This document shows positions 1 to 9,628 of a stretch of 64,000 nt of DNA, in pieces. The stretch's first letter is position 1. Each line of letters starts with the position of its first letter. Both the position numbers and the translations under genes were made by a program. This stretch comes from Rhizobium sophoriradicis (GTDB taxonomy: Bacteria; Pseudomonadota; Alphaproteobacteria; Rhizobiales; Rhizobiaceae). The stretch lies in NCBI RefSeq assembly GCF_003939025.1, contig NZ_RQIH01000003.1:62001-126000 (forward strand). The letters are read 5' to 3'. Below the pieces are notes generated by a model. It searched no databases, had not been told where the DNA came from, and was given only the letters and a program-made list of their open reading frames with translations.

Positions 1-1
1 G

Positions 2-1264
2 CCTGCGAATGCGGATCAGGGCATGGTTTTCCCTGGCGTCCAGAAGACCACCTGGACCTATGACGAAAAAGCCAAGGCCTATTATTTCCACCGCTTCTAC
101 GATCACCAGCCCGATCTCAACACCTCCAACCTAGAGGTCCAGGCGGAGATCCTCAAGATCATGGGCTTCTGGATCCAGCTCGGCGTCTCGGGCTTCCGGA
201 TGGATGCCGCCCCTTTCATCATCGCGACGAAAGGTGCCGAGGTCGCCAAGCCGGTCGAGCAGTTCGACATGCTGCGGAAGTTTCGCGAGTTCCTGCAATG
301 GCGCCTCGGCGACTCCATCGTGCTGGCGGAGGCCAACATCCTGCCGAAGGATAATTTCGAATATTTCGGCGACGATGGCGACCGCATGCAGATGATGTTC
401 AATTTCCAGGTCAACCAGACGCTGTTCTATGCACTCGCGACGGCCGATACCCGCCCGCTGAAGAAGGCGATGGAGGCCACCAAGCCGCGCCCGGCAACTG
501 CCCAATGGGGGCTGTTTCTTCGCAACCACGATGAATTGGATCTCGGTCGTCTGACGGATAAGCAGCGCAACGCAGTATTTGCCGCGTTCGGACCCGAGAG
601 GGACATGCAGCTTTATGACAGAGGCATTCGTCGTCGCCTGGCGCCCATGCTTGGCGGCGACCGGCGCAGGATCGAGATGGCCTACAGCCTGCTATTCTCG
701 CTGCCCGGAACTCCAGTCATCCGCTACGGCGATGAAATCGGCATGGGCGATGATTTGTGTCTGCCGGAGCGCAATTGCGCGCGCACCCCGATGCAATGGT
801 CGACGGAGCCGGAAGGCGGCTTCACCAAAAGCCAAAAACCCATTACGCCGGTCATCAAGGACGGCCCCTACGGCTTCGAACATATCAACGTCGCCGTCCA
901 GCGGCGCGACCCGAACTCGCTCCTGAACTGGACCGAGCGAATGATCCGAATGCGCAAGGAGGCTCCCGAAATCGGTTGGGGCGATTTCTCGGCGGTCGAC
1001 ACAGGCGACGACGGCGTACTGGCGCTGCGGTATGACTGGCGCGGCAATTCGGTGCTGATCCTGCACAACCTGCATCCGCACCCGTCGGAAATAAGCTTCG
1101 ATCCCGATGTCGGTGAACAGGGGCGAAAGTTGATTGATATTGCCGAGGGTGCGAGCAGCGAGGCGGACGACAAAGGGTGCCATAAGGTCATGCTCGATGC
1201 CTATGGCTATCGCTGGTATCGCGTCGGCGGTCTCGACTATCTCCTCAGGCGGAAGGACATTTAG
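2..1264 (+). CDS. Alpha-amylase family (GH13) protein, trehalose synthase-like, 5' truncated
   Basis: This is the 3' part of a GH13 alpha-glucan/trehalose enzyme; the frame is open from base 2, so the gene begins outside the window. Counting from the Met at base 23, the nucleophile region GFRMDAAPF lies near residues 58-65, the acid/base region VLAEANIL near 100, and the HD pair in LRNHDELDL near 172, which are GH13 conserved regions II to IV. The rest is the C-terminal part of the barrel and a beta domain. Trehalose synthases of this family interconvert maltose and trehalose, but hydrolases share these motifs, so the substrate is inferred. It converges on the next gene with only 9 bases between the stops. 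Confidence 0.88.
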   Translation, partial: PANADQGMVFPGVQKTTWTYDEKAKAYYFHRFYDHQPDLNTSNLEVQAEILKIMGFWIQLGVSGFRMDAAPFIIATKGAEVAKPVEQFDMLRKFREFLQWRLGDSIVLAEANILPKDNFEYFGDDGDRMQMMFNFQVNQTLFYALATADTRPLKKAMEATKPRPATAQWGLFLRNHDELDLGRLTDKQRNAVFAAFGPERDMQLYDRGIRRRLAPMLGGDRRRIEMAYSLLFSLPGTPVIRYGDEIGMGDDLCLPERNCARTPMQWSTEPEGGFTKSQKPITPVIKDGPYGFEHINVAVQRRDPNSLLNWTERMIRMRKEAPEIGWGDFSAVDTGDDGVLALRYDWRGNSVLILHNLHPHPSEISFDPDVGEQGRKLIDIAEGASSEADDKGCHKVMLDAYGYRWYRVGGLDYLLRRKDI

Positions 1265-1273
1265 AGCCCTGTC

Positions 1274-4200
1274 TCACTGGAATTCGAAGATCTGCCGGAA
1301 GACGCCCGGCGCGATGATCGACAGCGGATTGATCTGCAGGTTCGGCTGGTCGAACTTGCCGGTGAGCTTGAAGGTGATGCCGATCAGGCCGCGATCGCTG
1401 CCGTTGCCGAGGATGACGCCGATCAGCGGCAGTTCGGCGAACAGGCGATTGAGGCCGTAGGCCGGCATGAATGTGCCGGTCATATCCATATTGCCCTTGC
1501 GGTCGCGCACCACGCCCTGGAACGTCGCGCCGATCTGGTCGCCGCGCAGCACCCCGTTCTCGATACCGATCATGCCACCGCGCGAAACGATGCGGGCAAA
1601 AGCGCGCTGGAAGCGTTGCGACGAAGTGTCGATGTCGCGTTTGACGGCCTCGTTGAGGCTGCGCTGCTCGTTTCCGACGGGCGTGGAGACGATCGAACGC
1701 AGGCGCTGTTCGTTGACGATCGAGAAACGGCGCACATCGAGCGAGCCGTCCCAGCCGCCCTGCGCACCCAAGCGGATCGCCAGATTGAGCAGGCCGCCCT
1801 GCATGTGCTGGTAGAGATCGGCGAAGCGCGAAACCGCGCCCGCATCACCGCTGGTGATGTTGATGACGCCGCCATCCTTCATCTGGCTGACAACGGCCTC
1901 GCCGCTGTCGGTGATGCCGGAAAAATTCAAGGCCTGCAGCTTGTCGCCGCGCAGTGACACCTGCGCCTGGAAATTGCCGACCTTTTCGTCGTTGAAACCG
2001 ACGACGTTTTTCAGCCTGGCGCGCACCGACACGCCGGTGTTGTCGGAATCGCCGCCCTCGTCGTCGCCCGAGCCCGATTTCAATCGCGCGATGACCGGCC
2101 GCGCATCGGCGCTGGTTCCTGAAACGGAGACGTCGAAATTGCCCTTGCTGCGCTTCACCGACAGGGCGAAATCGTCGAGCGAGGAGAGCCTGACGCTGTC
2201 GAAATCCGCGGAGATCAGGCCCGTCTTGCCGACGTTCAGCGATCCAGTGGCGCCGAAACCGTCACCCTTCAGCCGGAAATTCTTGATCTGAGTATTTTCG
2301 GGCGGACCGGACATCTCGAATTCCGCGGATGCGGCAATGCCGCTGCCTTTCGACCAGCCGATCCAAGGCAGGTCGAGCATCGATTTGGTGAGGTCGAGCT
2401 GAACGTCTTGCCGGTCGTCGTCTATCCGTGTCAGCACCATCTTCAGGTTACCCCTGACGATATCGGAAAGCCCGGGCATCACCTTGCTGCGCTGATCATC
2501 CGAGAGCGTCGCCGTGATCACGCGCTGCCGCTCCACGCCAGACGACGCTTCGACCGGCTCGGTCAGATCGATATCGGCGGGAATGCCGTCGATCTCGCCC
2601 TTGGCATCGAGCGTGATCTGCTTCGGATCGCCATTCAGCATGCCGCTGACATTGCTGATCGTGCGGCCGGAAAACGGCTTGGCCAGATCGACGTTGACGA
2701 GCTTCATGGCAGCCTTCCACTCGGCCGGCGGCGGGTTCTGCGACGACAACAGGCCGAAATGCGCCTTCACATTCGCGTCGATATGTCCCTTGAAATCGTC
2801 GGGCGTAAAGCCGGCGCGCTGCAGCACCCGGATCGGTTTGTAGGTCAGGAGCTCGCCGACTGCGTCCGCTGCACCGGAGACTGCAAGATCGATATCGGCC
2901 ATCAGCGGTTTGTCGTAGGCGGAAGGTATGACGAAGGTTCCCTGCCCGAGACCGACGGACCGGCCGGAGGGGAAATAGGAGGTGCCGCTCTTGATCGAAA
3001 TCGTGGCAACCGGGCCGGTCAGATCGAAGTGCGCCGCCGTATCGCGCACCGGCGGAATGTCGCCGGCCACGTTCATCCGCGCGCCGGCAATGTCGAAGCC
3101 GATGCGGATCTGGTTGGCGTCGAGCTTCAATCCCTTGCCGCCGGCTGCCTCGTCAAGCCGTCCGAACGGAATAAAGACGGATATGGCGGCGTCGGTGACG
3201 GTGCCGCCGAAGAGATTGCCATGCACCCATGTGCGCACCTTGGGCGCCATCCAGAACGGCCAGAGTTGCTTGATCGCCGTCGTCTGCAGCTCTCTGGACT
3301 GCCCGGCAAAGCTGATTTCCGGCGACTTATCGCCGAGCCTGACGTGCAACGCCCCGTAAAGCGCGCCGAGCGGGCTGGAAACAGTCATGTTGGGGAACAG
3401 GAATTCCCGGCCGGCGACCATATAACGCCCGGTCGCCTGAATATCGAAGGAGAGCGGCTGTTCGCCGGAGCCGCCAGGCGCGGCGGTACCGCCGCTGACA
3501 AGCAGGTCGATGCCGAAGCCCTTGCCGGCCTGCGGGTCGAGCTTGTCGAGATCGATCAGCGCGCCGTTGATGGGAACCGTGGTCGCGCCGAACCGGGCGT
3601 TCGACTTGGCGATCTCGAGTGTCTGCTTGGCGAAATCATAGGCGAGGTTGATCTGCCCGCCCGACAGCTCCTGCGGATCGCCATCCGCATAAATCAGGCC
3701 GGGATCGATATCGACCGTTGCGGCAAGCGCCGGCTGCACGCCCTCGCGTTGCCTGGTCGCCGACACCGTCAAGTCGACGAAGGCGCTGAGCCCCTGCCGT
3801 ATTACGCCCTGATCGTTGCGTTTCAGCGCGAAGGGCGTGAGGTCGGCGTGCTTGAGCGTCGCCATCACCATGGACACCTGGCCGCCTTCCTTCTCGGCCA
3901 GAACGTCGAGCTCCGCCACCTCGCCGTTGAGCGCAACCTCACCCCTCAATTGCAGCGAGGATGGCCCGGCATGCGCAAAGACGAGATTGTCGACGACGAG
4001 CGACAAGGGGCCGTTTGCGGTATCGGCGAATTTGATGTCGATCCCCGAGATGCGCACGGAATTGGTCGAGCCGCGTGTCACGATGCTGTCGAACATGTCG
4101 AGCTGCGAGAAGATCCTCTCCATCGCCGCCGGCATGGCGTCGATGCGCAAATCGTCGAGCTTGACGGGATTGCCGGAGGGCAGAAGCGCGGTGTCGAGGG

Positions 4201-4672
4201 CGATATCCTCCGCTTCGATATCGGCCACGGCGATACGGCCGCGGAAAAGCTGCAGCGGATCGAGCCCGAGCCGCACCGAACCCGTCGTCGACAAGTGCTG
4301 GCCGCTCTGTTGGTCGATCATATTGACGTTGCGCGCTTCCAGCGCCAGCCGGAAGTCAGAGGTGAAGCGGATGACGGTGGAGCCGACCTCGGCGCGGTAG
4401 CGCGGTCCGGCTACACCGTTCAGCGCCGCCTGCGCCTGCTGCGACAGCGGCTTGTCGAACATGCCGCTCTCGACGGTGAAGACGATGGCGCCGAGGATCA
4501 GGAGAATCAGTCCCAGAAATCCCAAGGTCACCTTCGCCGTGCGCCGCATCGGCGAACGCGGCGGCGGGCAATGAACAATGATCGGATCCTCGGTCTGGGC
4601 GGACGGCAAGCGGTCCAGCGCAACGATATCCTTCTTGCGAAACGTGACCTTTTCGCCGCGGATGGCTGACAT
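1274..4672 (-). CDS. AsmA/YhdP-like large envelope protein
   Basis: A protein of about 1130 residues with one N-terminal membrane segment (roughly residues 48-68 from this start, LGFLGLILLILGAIVF) followed by a very long periplasmic region of repeated beta-rich units. The end, with LTGKFDQPNLQINPLS, is typical of the AsmA-like C-terminal domain found in YhdP/DUF3971 proteins. Such proteins are bridge-like and are implicated in phospholipid transport between inner and outer membrane; the role here is inferred from the family. The frame extends to a GTG at 4738, but a -10-like TATAGT covers that codon, so an internal ATG at 4717 or 4672 is more likely; 4672 has GAAGG just upstream. Confidence 0.82.
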   Translation of the reverse strand: MSAIRGEKVTFRKKDIVALDRLPSAQTEDPIIVHCPPPRSPMRRTAKVTLGFLGLILLILGAIVFTVESGMFDKPLSQQAQAALNGVAGPRYRAEVGSTVIRFTSDFRLALEARNVNMIDQQSGQHLSTTGSVRLGLDPLQLFRGRIAVADIEAEDIALDTALLPSGNPVKLDDLRIDAMPAAMERIFSQLDMFDSIVTRGSTNSVRISGIDIKFADTANGPLSLVVDNLVFAHAGPSSLQLRGEVALNGEVAELDVLAEKEGGQVSMVMATLKHADLTPFALKRNDQGVIRQGLSAFVDLTVSATRQREGVQPALAATVDIDPGLIYADGDPQELSGGQINLAYDFAKQTLEIAKSNARFGATTVPINGALIDLDKLDPQAGKGFGIDLLVSGGTAAPGGSGEQPLSFDIQATGRYMVAGREFLFPNMTVSSPLGALYGALHVRLGDKSPEISFAGQSRELQTTAIKQLWPFWMAPKVRTWVHGNLFGGTVTDAAISVFIPFGRLDEAAGGKGLKLDANQIRIGFDIAGARMNVAGDIPPVRDTAAHFDLTGPVATISIKSGTSYFPSGRSVGLGQGTFVIPSAYDKPLMADIDLAVSGAADAVGELLTYKPIRVLQRAGFTPDDFKGHIDANVKAHFGLLSSQNPPPAEWKAAMKLVNVDLAKPFSGRTISNVSGMLNGDPKQITLDAKGEIDGIPADIDLTEPVEASSGVERQRVITATLSDDQRSKVMPGLSDIVRGNLKMVLTRIDDDRQDVQLDLTKSMLDLPWIGWSKGSGIAASAEFEMSGPPENTQIKNFRLKGDGFGATGSLNVGKTGLISADFDSVRLSSLDDFALSVKRSKGNFDVSVSGTSADARPVIARLKSGSGDDEGGDSDNTGVSVRARLKNVVGFNDEKVGNFQAQVSLRGDKLQALNFSGITDSGEAVVSQMKDGGVINITSGDAGAVSRFADLYQHMQGGLLNLAIRLGAQGGWDGSLDVRRFSIVNEQRLRSIVSTPVGNEQRSLNEAVKRDIDTSSQRFQRAFARIVSRGGMIGIENGVLRGDQIGATFQGVVRDRKGNMDMTGTFMPAYGLNRLFAELPLIGVILGNGSDRGLIGITFKLTGKFDQPNLQINPLSIIAPGVFRQIFEFQ

Positions 4673-4797
4673 GCGCCTTCGGGCTCTCCCTAAATCGAAA
4701 GAATTGAACCCGGCCATGCTGGACGGGTTTCCGTCCACTATATAATTCGGGGAGAGACAGTGTCATCCACAAACCCGGCAAAAGAAAGGTTTTCCCA

Positions 4798-5271
4798 ATG
4801 GCGGTTCCCGGCATCGGTGCCCTGGCCCCCGATTTCAATCTCCCCCGCGACGGAGGCGGCCGTATCTCGCTTTCCGATTTTCATGGCAAGCCGCTGGTTT
4901 TGTTCTTCTATCCGAAGGACGACACCACAGGCTGCACCGCCGAATCGCTGGCCTTCACGGCGCTGGCGCCGGAGTTCGAAGCAGCCGGTGCTGCCGTGAT
5001 CGGCATGTCGCCCGATTCGGCCGCCTGCCATGACAAGTTCATCAGGAAACACCGGCTTTCGGTGGCGCTCGCCTCGGACGAAGAAAAGACGACGCTGCAG
5101 GCCTATGGCGTCTGGAAGGAAAAGAGCATGTACGGCCGCAATTTCATGGGCGTCGAGCGCACCACTTTTCTCATCCGTCAGGATGGTACGATCGCCACAA
5201 TCTGGCAGAAGGTGAAGGTGCAGGGCCATGCCGAAACCGTGCTCGAGGCCGTCAGGAATCTGGCCGCGTGA
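4798..5271 (+). CDS. bcp: Peroxiredoxin, Bcp/PrxQ family
   Basis: A 157-residue thiol peroxidase that reduces hydrogen peroxide and organic peroxides in the cytoplasm. The active-site motif FYPKDDTTGCTAES places the peroxidatic cysteine at residue 46. The second cysteine five residues later, found in Escherichia coli Bcp, is absent. Cys77 (DSAACHDKF) may be the resolving cysteine, as in PrxQ proteins that use a cysteine in the next helix. The start follows GAAAGG closely. It is transcribed divergently from the AsmA-like gene and overlaps the next gene by four bases (GTGA), so the two are probably translationally coupled. Confidence 0.93.
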   Translation: MAVPGIGALAPDFNLPRDGGGRISLSDFHGKPLVLFFYPKDDTTGCTAESLAFTALAPEFEAAGAAVIGMSPDSAACHDKFIRKHRLSVALASDEEKTTLQAYGVWKEKSMYGRNFMGVERTTFLIRQDGTIATIWQKVKVQGHAETVLEAVRNLAA

Positions 5272-6095
5272 GCAATGATTTCGCGATAAGTTCGCTGCGC
5301 GGCGGCGCCGTCGACGCCATCCGCTCGGCCGATCTCGACCGCAAGACGGCCCTGGCGCAGGAAAGCGCCACCCGCTGGTTCGCCCGCCGGGTGTCGCTGC
5401 GCTCCCCGCTCGACGACGCCCTGCCGGAAAGGCCCGGCCGTCCTGACAAACCGGTGCTGACGCCGCCGACCCAGGTGGAGAAACGGTCGCTGCACACCCT
5501 CAAAGGCCGGATCGCCCTGCTGCATGCCATCGCCCATATCGAACTCAACGCCGTCGACCTGGCGCTCGATATCGTCGCGCGGTTCGCGACCGAACAGGTG
5601 CCGAACTCCTTTTTCGACGGCTGGATGCAGGTCGCCTTCGAGGAAGCGAAACATTTCCGCATGGTGCGCGCCCGCCTCAACGATCTCGGCGCCGATTACG
5701 GAGATCTTCCCGCCCATGATGGGTTGTGGCAGGCGGCCCATTCGACGCGCAACGACCTGACGGCAAGGCTCGCCGTCGTGCCGCTGATTCTCGAAGCCCG
5801 CGGCCTTGACGTCACGCCGTCGCTGCAGGCGAAGATGCGCGAGACCGGCGATCTCGAAAGTGCCGCCGTTCTCGATGTCATCTACAACGACGAGAAAGGC
5901 CACGTCGCCGTCGGCGCCAAATGGTTCCGTTTCCTCTGCGCCCGCGAGAAGCGCGATCCGGCAAAAGCCTTCCAGGAGCTGGTGCGCGCCAATTTCCGCG
6001 GGCCGCTGAAGCCACCCTTCAACGATCTCGCCCGGGCCGAAGCCGGATTGACGCCATCCTTCTACCGCTCGCTGGCGTCGATCAGCCACGCCTGA
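5268..6095 (+). CDS. DUF455 family ferritin-like protein
   Basis: A 275-residue protein that starts with GTG overlapping the bcp stop. Conserved acid/His pairs characteristic of a ferritin-like di-metal four-helix fold are visible: HIELNAVDLALD near residues 88-99, EEAKHFRM near 124, and NDEKGHVAVG near 206-215. This pattern matches the DUF455 family, related to MiaE-type diiron proteins, but no reaction has been firmly assigned. Coupling to a peroxiredoxin suggests a link with oxidative stress or metal handling, which is inference. The family call is firm; the function is unknown. Confidence 0.85.
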   Translation: MSNDFAISSLRGGAVDAIRSADLDRKTALAQESATRWFARRVSLRSPLDDALPERPGRPDKPVLTPPTQVEKRSLHTLKGRIALLHAIAHIELNAVDLALDIVARFATEQVPNSFFDGWMQVAFEEAKHFRMVRARLNDLGADYGDLPAHDGLWQAAHSTRNDLTARLAVVPLILEARGLDVTPSLQAKMRETGDLESAAVLDVIYNDEKGHVAVGAKWFRFLCAREKRDPAKAFQELVRANFRGPLKPPFNDLARAEAGLTPSFYRSLASISHA

Positions 6096-6200
6096 AACGA
6101 CGCGCATTTTCGACACGGATGGCGAGAAGGAAAGCATTCATTAACCATAACCGTGTCTAATTTTCCGAAAGAGGCGTAGAGCATCATCGGGAGAGCCTGC

Positions 6201-7523
6201 GTGAACAGCGGACATCAGCACCGGGTATTCGGCAGGCGGGCGCAGGAACACATCCTCATCCTGGCAAGCGGCGACAAGGTGCGCCACATGACGGTCCGGC
6301 CATGGATGGCGGCGCTTGCCTTCTGCTTCGTCGGCGTGTTCTCGATCGGCTATCTCCTGGCGACCTCCTACCTCGTGCTGCGCGACGACCTGATCGGCGC
6401 CACCATGGCGCGCCAGGCCCGCATGCAGCACGACTACGAGGACCGCATCGCCGCCCTTCGCGCCCAGGTCGACCGCATCACCTCCCGCCAGCTTCTCGAC
6501 CAGCAGGTGGTCGAGGACAAGGTCGACAAGCTGATGGAGCAGCAGATGGCGCTGACCTCTCGACACGGCAAGCTCGACAATCTGCTCGACCGCGCCGAAA
6601 GTTCCGGCCTGACGGAAAAGAACGGCGCCCTGCCCGCGCCGTCATCACCCGTCCAGTCCTTTGCCCCCGATATCAAGGACAAGCGCGCTTCACTCACCGG
6701 CGGCATCGAGGCGATCGAGAGACAGCTGGCGAGCGGCGCGCCCGCCGACGCGACGCCCGATAATTCGACGCTTGCCTATGTGCCGTCCGCCGAGACGGTC
6801 GGCGACCGCGCCGACCGGATCTTCTCCAAGGTGACGCTGTCGCTGAAGGATGTCGAGCAGGACCAGCGCAACCGCGTCGAGCAACTGACGAGCGACGCCG
6901 GCCACGCCGCCAGCGCCATCGAGACCGTGCTGACCCGCTTCAAGATTCCTGTGCCTGAGGAGACGGCCGCCGCCAGGCAGGAGGAGGAGAGCGCCATCGG
7001 CGGCCCCTATCTGGAACCCGAGAGCAACGACGACTTCAACAATTCGCTGGCTGCCCTCGACGGCGCGCTGACCCGGCTGGAGGCCGTGCGCAGCACCGCC
7101 GAGTCCCTGCCCTTCCGCAATCCCGCCATCGGCAAGGAAGTCACCAGCCCCTTCGGCAACCGCCGCGACCCGTTCCTTGGCCGCCTGGCGCTCCATTCCG
7201 GCATCGACTTCCGCTTCTCGCCGGGCGAGAGGATCCGCCCGACGGCGCCCGGAAAGGTCATCGCTGCCGGCTGGACGGGCGGCTACGGCAATATGGTCGA
7301 GGTCGACCACGGCAACGGCATCTCGACGCGCTACGGCCATATGTCACAGGTTCTCGTCAAGGTCGGCGACACGGTCGGCCGCAACAATGTCATCGGCCTT
7401 GCCGGCAGCACCGGCCGCTCGACCGGCACCCATCTGCACTATGAAGTGCGCCAGAACGGCCAGGCGGTCGATCCAGTATATTTCATGAATGCCGGCGTTA
7501 AACTCGCCAGCTATATCAAGTAA
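6201..7523 (+). CDS. M23 family metallopeptidase with N-terminal membrane anchor and coiled coil
   Basis: A 440-residue predicted periplasmic murein endopeptidase. After a GTG start, a membrane segment lies around residues 34-56 (WMAALAFCFVGVFSIGYLL), followed by a coiled-coil-rich region (about 70-140) and a C-terminal LytM/M23 domain from about 315. The zinc ligands are present: HSGIDF and THLHYEV, so the domain is predicted to be active. Proteins of this build cut peptide cross-links during cell growth or division. About 100 bases separate it from the upstream gene, with a Shine-Dalgarno-like GGGAGAG just before the GTG, and it seems to be a single gene. Confidence 0.9.
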   Translation: MNSGHQHRVFGRRAQEHILILASGDKVRHMTVRPWMAALAFCFVGVFSIGYLLATSYLVLRDDLIGATMARQARMQHDYEDRIAALRAQVDRITSRQLLDQQVVEDKVDKLMEQQMALTSRHGKLDNLLDRAESSGLTEKNGALPAPSSPVQSFAPDIKDKRASLTGGIEAIERQLASGAPADATPDNSTLAYVPSAETVGDRADRIFSKVTLSLKDVEQDQRNRVEQLTSDAGHAASAIETVLTRFKIPVPEETAAARQEEESAIGGPYLEPESNDDFNNSLAALDGALTRLEAVRSTAESLPFRNPAIGKEVTSPFGNRRDPFLGRLALHSGIDFRFSPGERIRPTAPGKVIAAGWTGGYGNMVEVDHGNGISTRYGHMSQVLVKVGDTVGRNNVIGLAGSTGRSTGTHLHYEVRQNGQAVDPVYFMNAGVKLASYIK

Positions 7524-7680
7524 CAGCCATCAGGTAACCATCGCTTCACTCTGCACGGCGTGCCGCCTCTCTATTTCTTGACTTGCCGGCCATTCGGGGC
7601 TATGTCGCGCTGCATTGCGGCATGCAATCCCGCCGACTCGTTCAGAGCTCGGCCGAACCGGAACGGAAACAGTTTTCCCT

Positions 7681-9198
7681 TTGACGACATTCGCTGACCT
7701 TGGCTTGAGCCAAAAAGTGTTATCCGCTGTTACCGACGCGGGCTATACGATCCCCACGCCTATTCAGGCGGGGGCCATTCCCTTTGCGCTCGAACGCCGC
7801 GACATTTGCGGCATTGCGCAGACCGGAACCGGCAAGACCGCATCCTTCGTGCTGCCGATGCTGTCGCTATTGGAAAAGGGCCGCGCCCGCGCGCGCATGC
7901 CCCGCACGCTGATCCTCGAGCCGACCCGCGAACTTGCTGCCCAGGTCGCCGAGAATTTCGAGAAGTATGGCAAGAACCATCGTTTGAACGTCGCCCTGCT
8001 GATCGGCGGCGTGTCCTTCGAAGACCAGGACCGCAAGCTTGAGCGCGGCGCCGATGTGCTGATCTGCACGCCTGGCCGCCTGCTCGACCATTTCGAGCGC
8101 GGCAAGCTCTTGATGAGCGGCGTCGAGATCCTCGTAATCGACGAAGCCGACCGCATGCTCGACATGGGCTTCATCCCCGATATCGAGCGCATCGCCAAGC
8201 TGATCCCCTTCACCCGTCAGACGCTGTTCTTCTCGGCGACCATGCCGCCTGAGATCCAGAAGCTCGCCGACCGCTTCCTGCAGAATCCGGAGCGCATCGA
8301 GGTGGCCAAGCCGGCATCGGCCGCCAAGACGGTGACGCAGCGCTTCGTCGCCTCGCACAGCAAGGACTACGAGAAGCGCGCGGTCCTGCGCGAACTCGTC
8401 CGTGCGCAAACCGAACTGAAGAACGCCATCATCTTCTGCAACCGCAAGAAGGACGTCGCCGATCTCTTCCGTTCGCTGGAGCGCCACGGCTTCTCCGTCG
8501 GCGCCCTGCATGGCGACATGGATCAGCGCTCCCGGACAATGATGCTGCAGAGCTTCCGTGACGGCAATCTCCAGCTGCTCGTCGCCTCCGACGTCGCCGC
8601 CCGCGGCCTCGACATTCCCGATGTCAGCCACGTCTTCAATTTCGACGTGCCGATCCACTCCGAGGATTACGTCCACCGCATCGGCCGCACCGGCCGTGCC
8701 GGCCGCTCGGGTGCTGCCTTCACGCTGGTCACCAAGCGCGACACCAAATTCGTCGATGCGATCGAGAAGCTGATCGGTGAAAAGATCGAATGGCTGAACG
8801 GTGACCTGAACGCGCTGCCACCGGCCGAAGAAGGCAAGGACAGCGAGCGTCCGCGCCGCAATGGACGCGAGCGCGGCGACAAGGGTGAGCGGGGCGAGAG
8901 GGATCGTGGGCGCGGACGCGGCAATCGCGGCGCCGCGAGTCATAAATCTGATAACGACATACAGGATAATGACGTCCAAGTGATCGAAGCAGCACCAGCA
9001 AGGGCCGAAGTCTTGAAGAACGAGCGCAAAGCAGAGCAGAAGCCGCAAAACAACGCGCGCAACAATCGGCCCTACCCGGCAAATGACGACAGCCGAGACC
9101 GCCGCCGTCATCGCGATCACGACGACGGCCCGACTCCGGTCGGATTCGGCGACGACATCCCCGCCTTCATGCTGATCGCCGGCAGCGCCAAGGTCTGA
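7681..9198 (+). CDS. DEAD-box ATP-dependent RNA helicase, RhlE-like
   Basis: All helicase motifs are visible in order: the Q motif (TPIQAGAIP), Walker A AQTGTGKTAS, PTRELA, GG, TPGRL, DEAD-type Walker B VIDEADRMLD, SAT, ARGLDIP and HRIGRTGRAGR. After the core, the last 140 or so residues are a basic, Arg/Gly/Asp-rich tail (repeated ERGDKGERGERD-like units), as in RhlE/CsdA-type helicases that remodel RNA during ribosome assembly or cold adaptation. I placed the start at TTG 7681, where the protein begins (L/M)TTFADLGLSQ as in relatives; the frame also stays open to a TTG at 7615. The Nudix gene follows after seven bases. Confidence 0.93.
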   Translation: MTTFADLGLSQKVLSAVTDAGYTIPTPIQAGAIPFALERRDICGIAQTGTGKTASFVLPMLSLLEKGRARARMPRTLILEPTRELAAQVAENFEKYGKNHRLNVALLIGGVSFEDQDRKLERGADVLICTPGRLLDHFERGKLLMSGVEILVIDEADRMLDMGFIPDIERIAKLIPFTRQTLFFSATMPPEIQKLADRFLQNPERIEVAKPASAAKTVTQRFVASHSKDYEKRAVLRELVRAQTELKNAIIFCNRKKDVADLFRSLERHGFSVGALHGDMDQRSRTMMLQSFRDGNLQLLVASDVAARGLDIPDVSHVFNFDVPIHSEDYVHRIGRTGRAGRSGAAFTLVTKRDTKFVDAIEKLIGEKIEWLNGDLNALPPAEEGKDSERPRRNGRERGDKGERGERDRGRGRGNRGAASHKSDNDIQDNDVQVIEAAPARAEVLKNERKAEQKPQNNARNNRPYPANDDSRDRRRHRDHDDGPTPVGFGDDIPAFMLIAGSAKV

Positions 9199-9205
9199 AC
9201 ATCCA

Positions 9206-9628
9206 ATGGGCAGGCCCGGCCTTGACTTCCCGGGCCTCGGCGTCGGTCTGGTGATCCTGCGAGACGACCAGATCCTCCTCTACAAACGTCTGAATCCACC
9301 TGAAGCCGGCTACTGGAACATCGTCGGCGGCAAGGTTGATCACATGGAGCCGGCTGAAGAGGCTGCTCGCCGCGAGGCGGAAGAGGAAACCGGCCTGACG
9401 ATCGGCCGGATCGAACGCATCGGCGTGACCGAGCAGATCATCGACGCTGACCGCCAGCACTGGATTTCCATCCTCTATCTCGCCCGCGACGTCGAAGGCG
9501 AGCCGCAATTGACCGAACCGGACAAGCTTTCGGATTTCGGCTGGTTTCCGCTGAATGGTTTGCCTGAACCGCTGTCCGCCTTCACCAGGGCGGCAATATC
9601 GGCCCTGCCCGCCAAGGAACGCGCTTAG
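9206..9628 (+). CDS. Nudix hydrolase
   Basis: A 140-residue pyrophosphohydrolase. The complete 23-residue Nudix box spans residues 42-64: Gly42, Glu48, Arg56-Glu57, Glu60-Glu61 and Gly63, so the metal site is intact. Family members cleave nucleoside diphosphates linked to another moiety, such as damaged NTPs or nucleotide sugars. The motif does not tell the substrate; the NUDT/ADP-ribose or CTP-pyrophosphohydrolase type is possible. It lies seven bases after the helicase stop and is probably co-transcribed with it, and its end overlaps the end of the converging TfoX-like gene by four bases. Confidence 0.92.
   Translation: MGRPGLDFPGLGVGLVILRDDQILLYKRLNPPEAGYWNIVGGKVDHMEPAEEAARREAEEETGLTIGRIERIGVTEQIIDADRQHWISILYLARDVEGEPQLTEPDKLSDFGWFPLNGLPEPLSAFTRAAISALPAKERA

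Noticed and set aside
2408..4669. A 753-codon open frame on the plus strand opposite the AsmA-like gene
   Set aside because: It mirrors a GC-rich coding strand, is rich in Arg, Asp, Gly and His without domains, and the minus-strand gene has clear family motifs.
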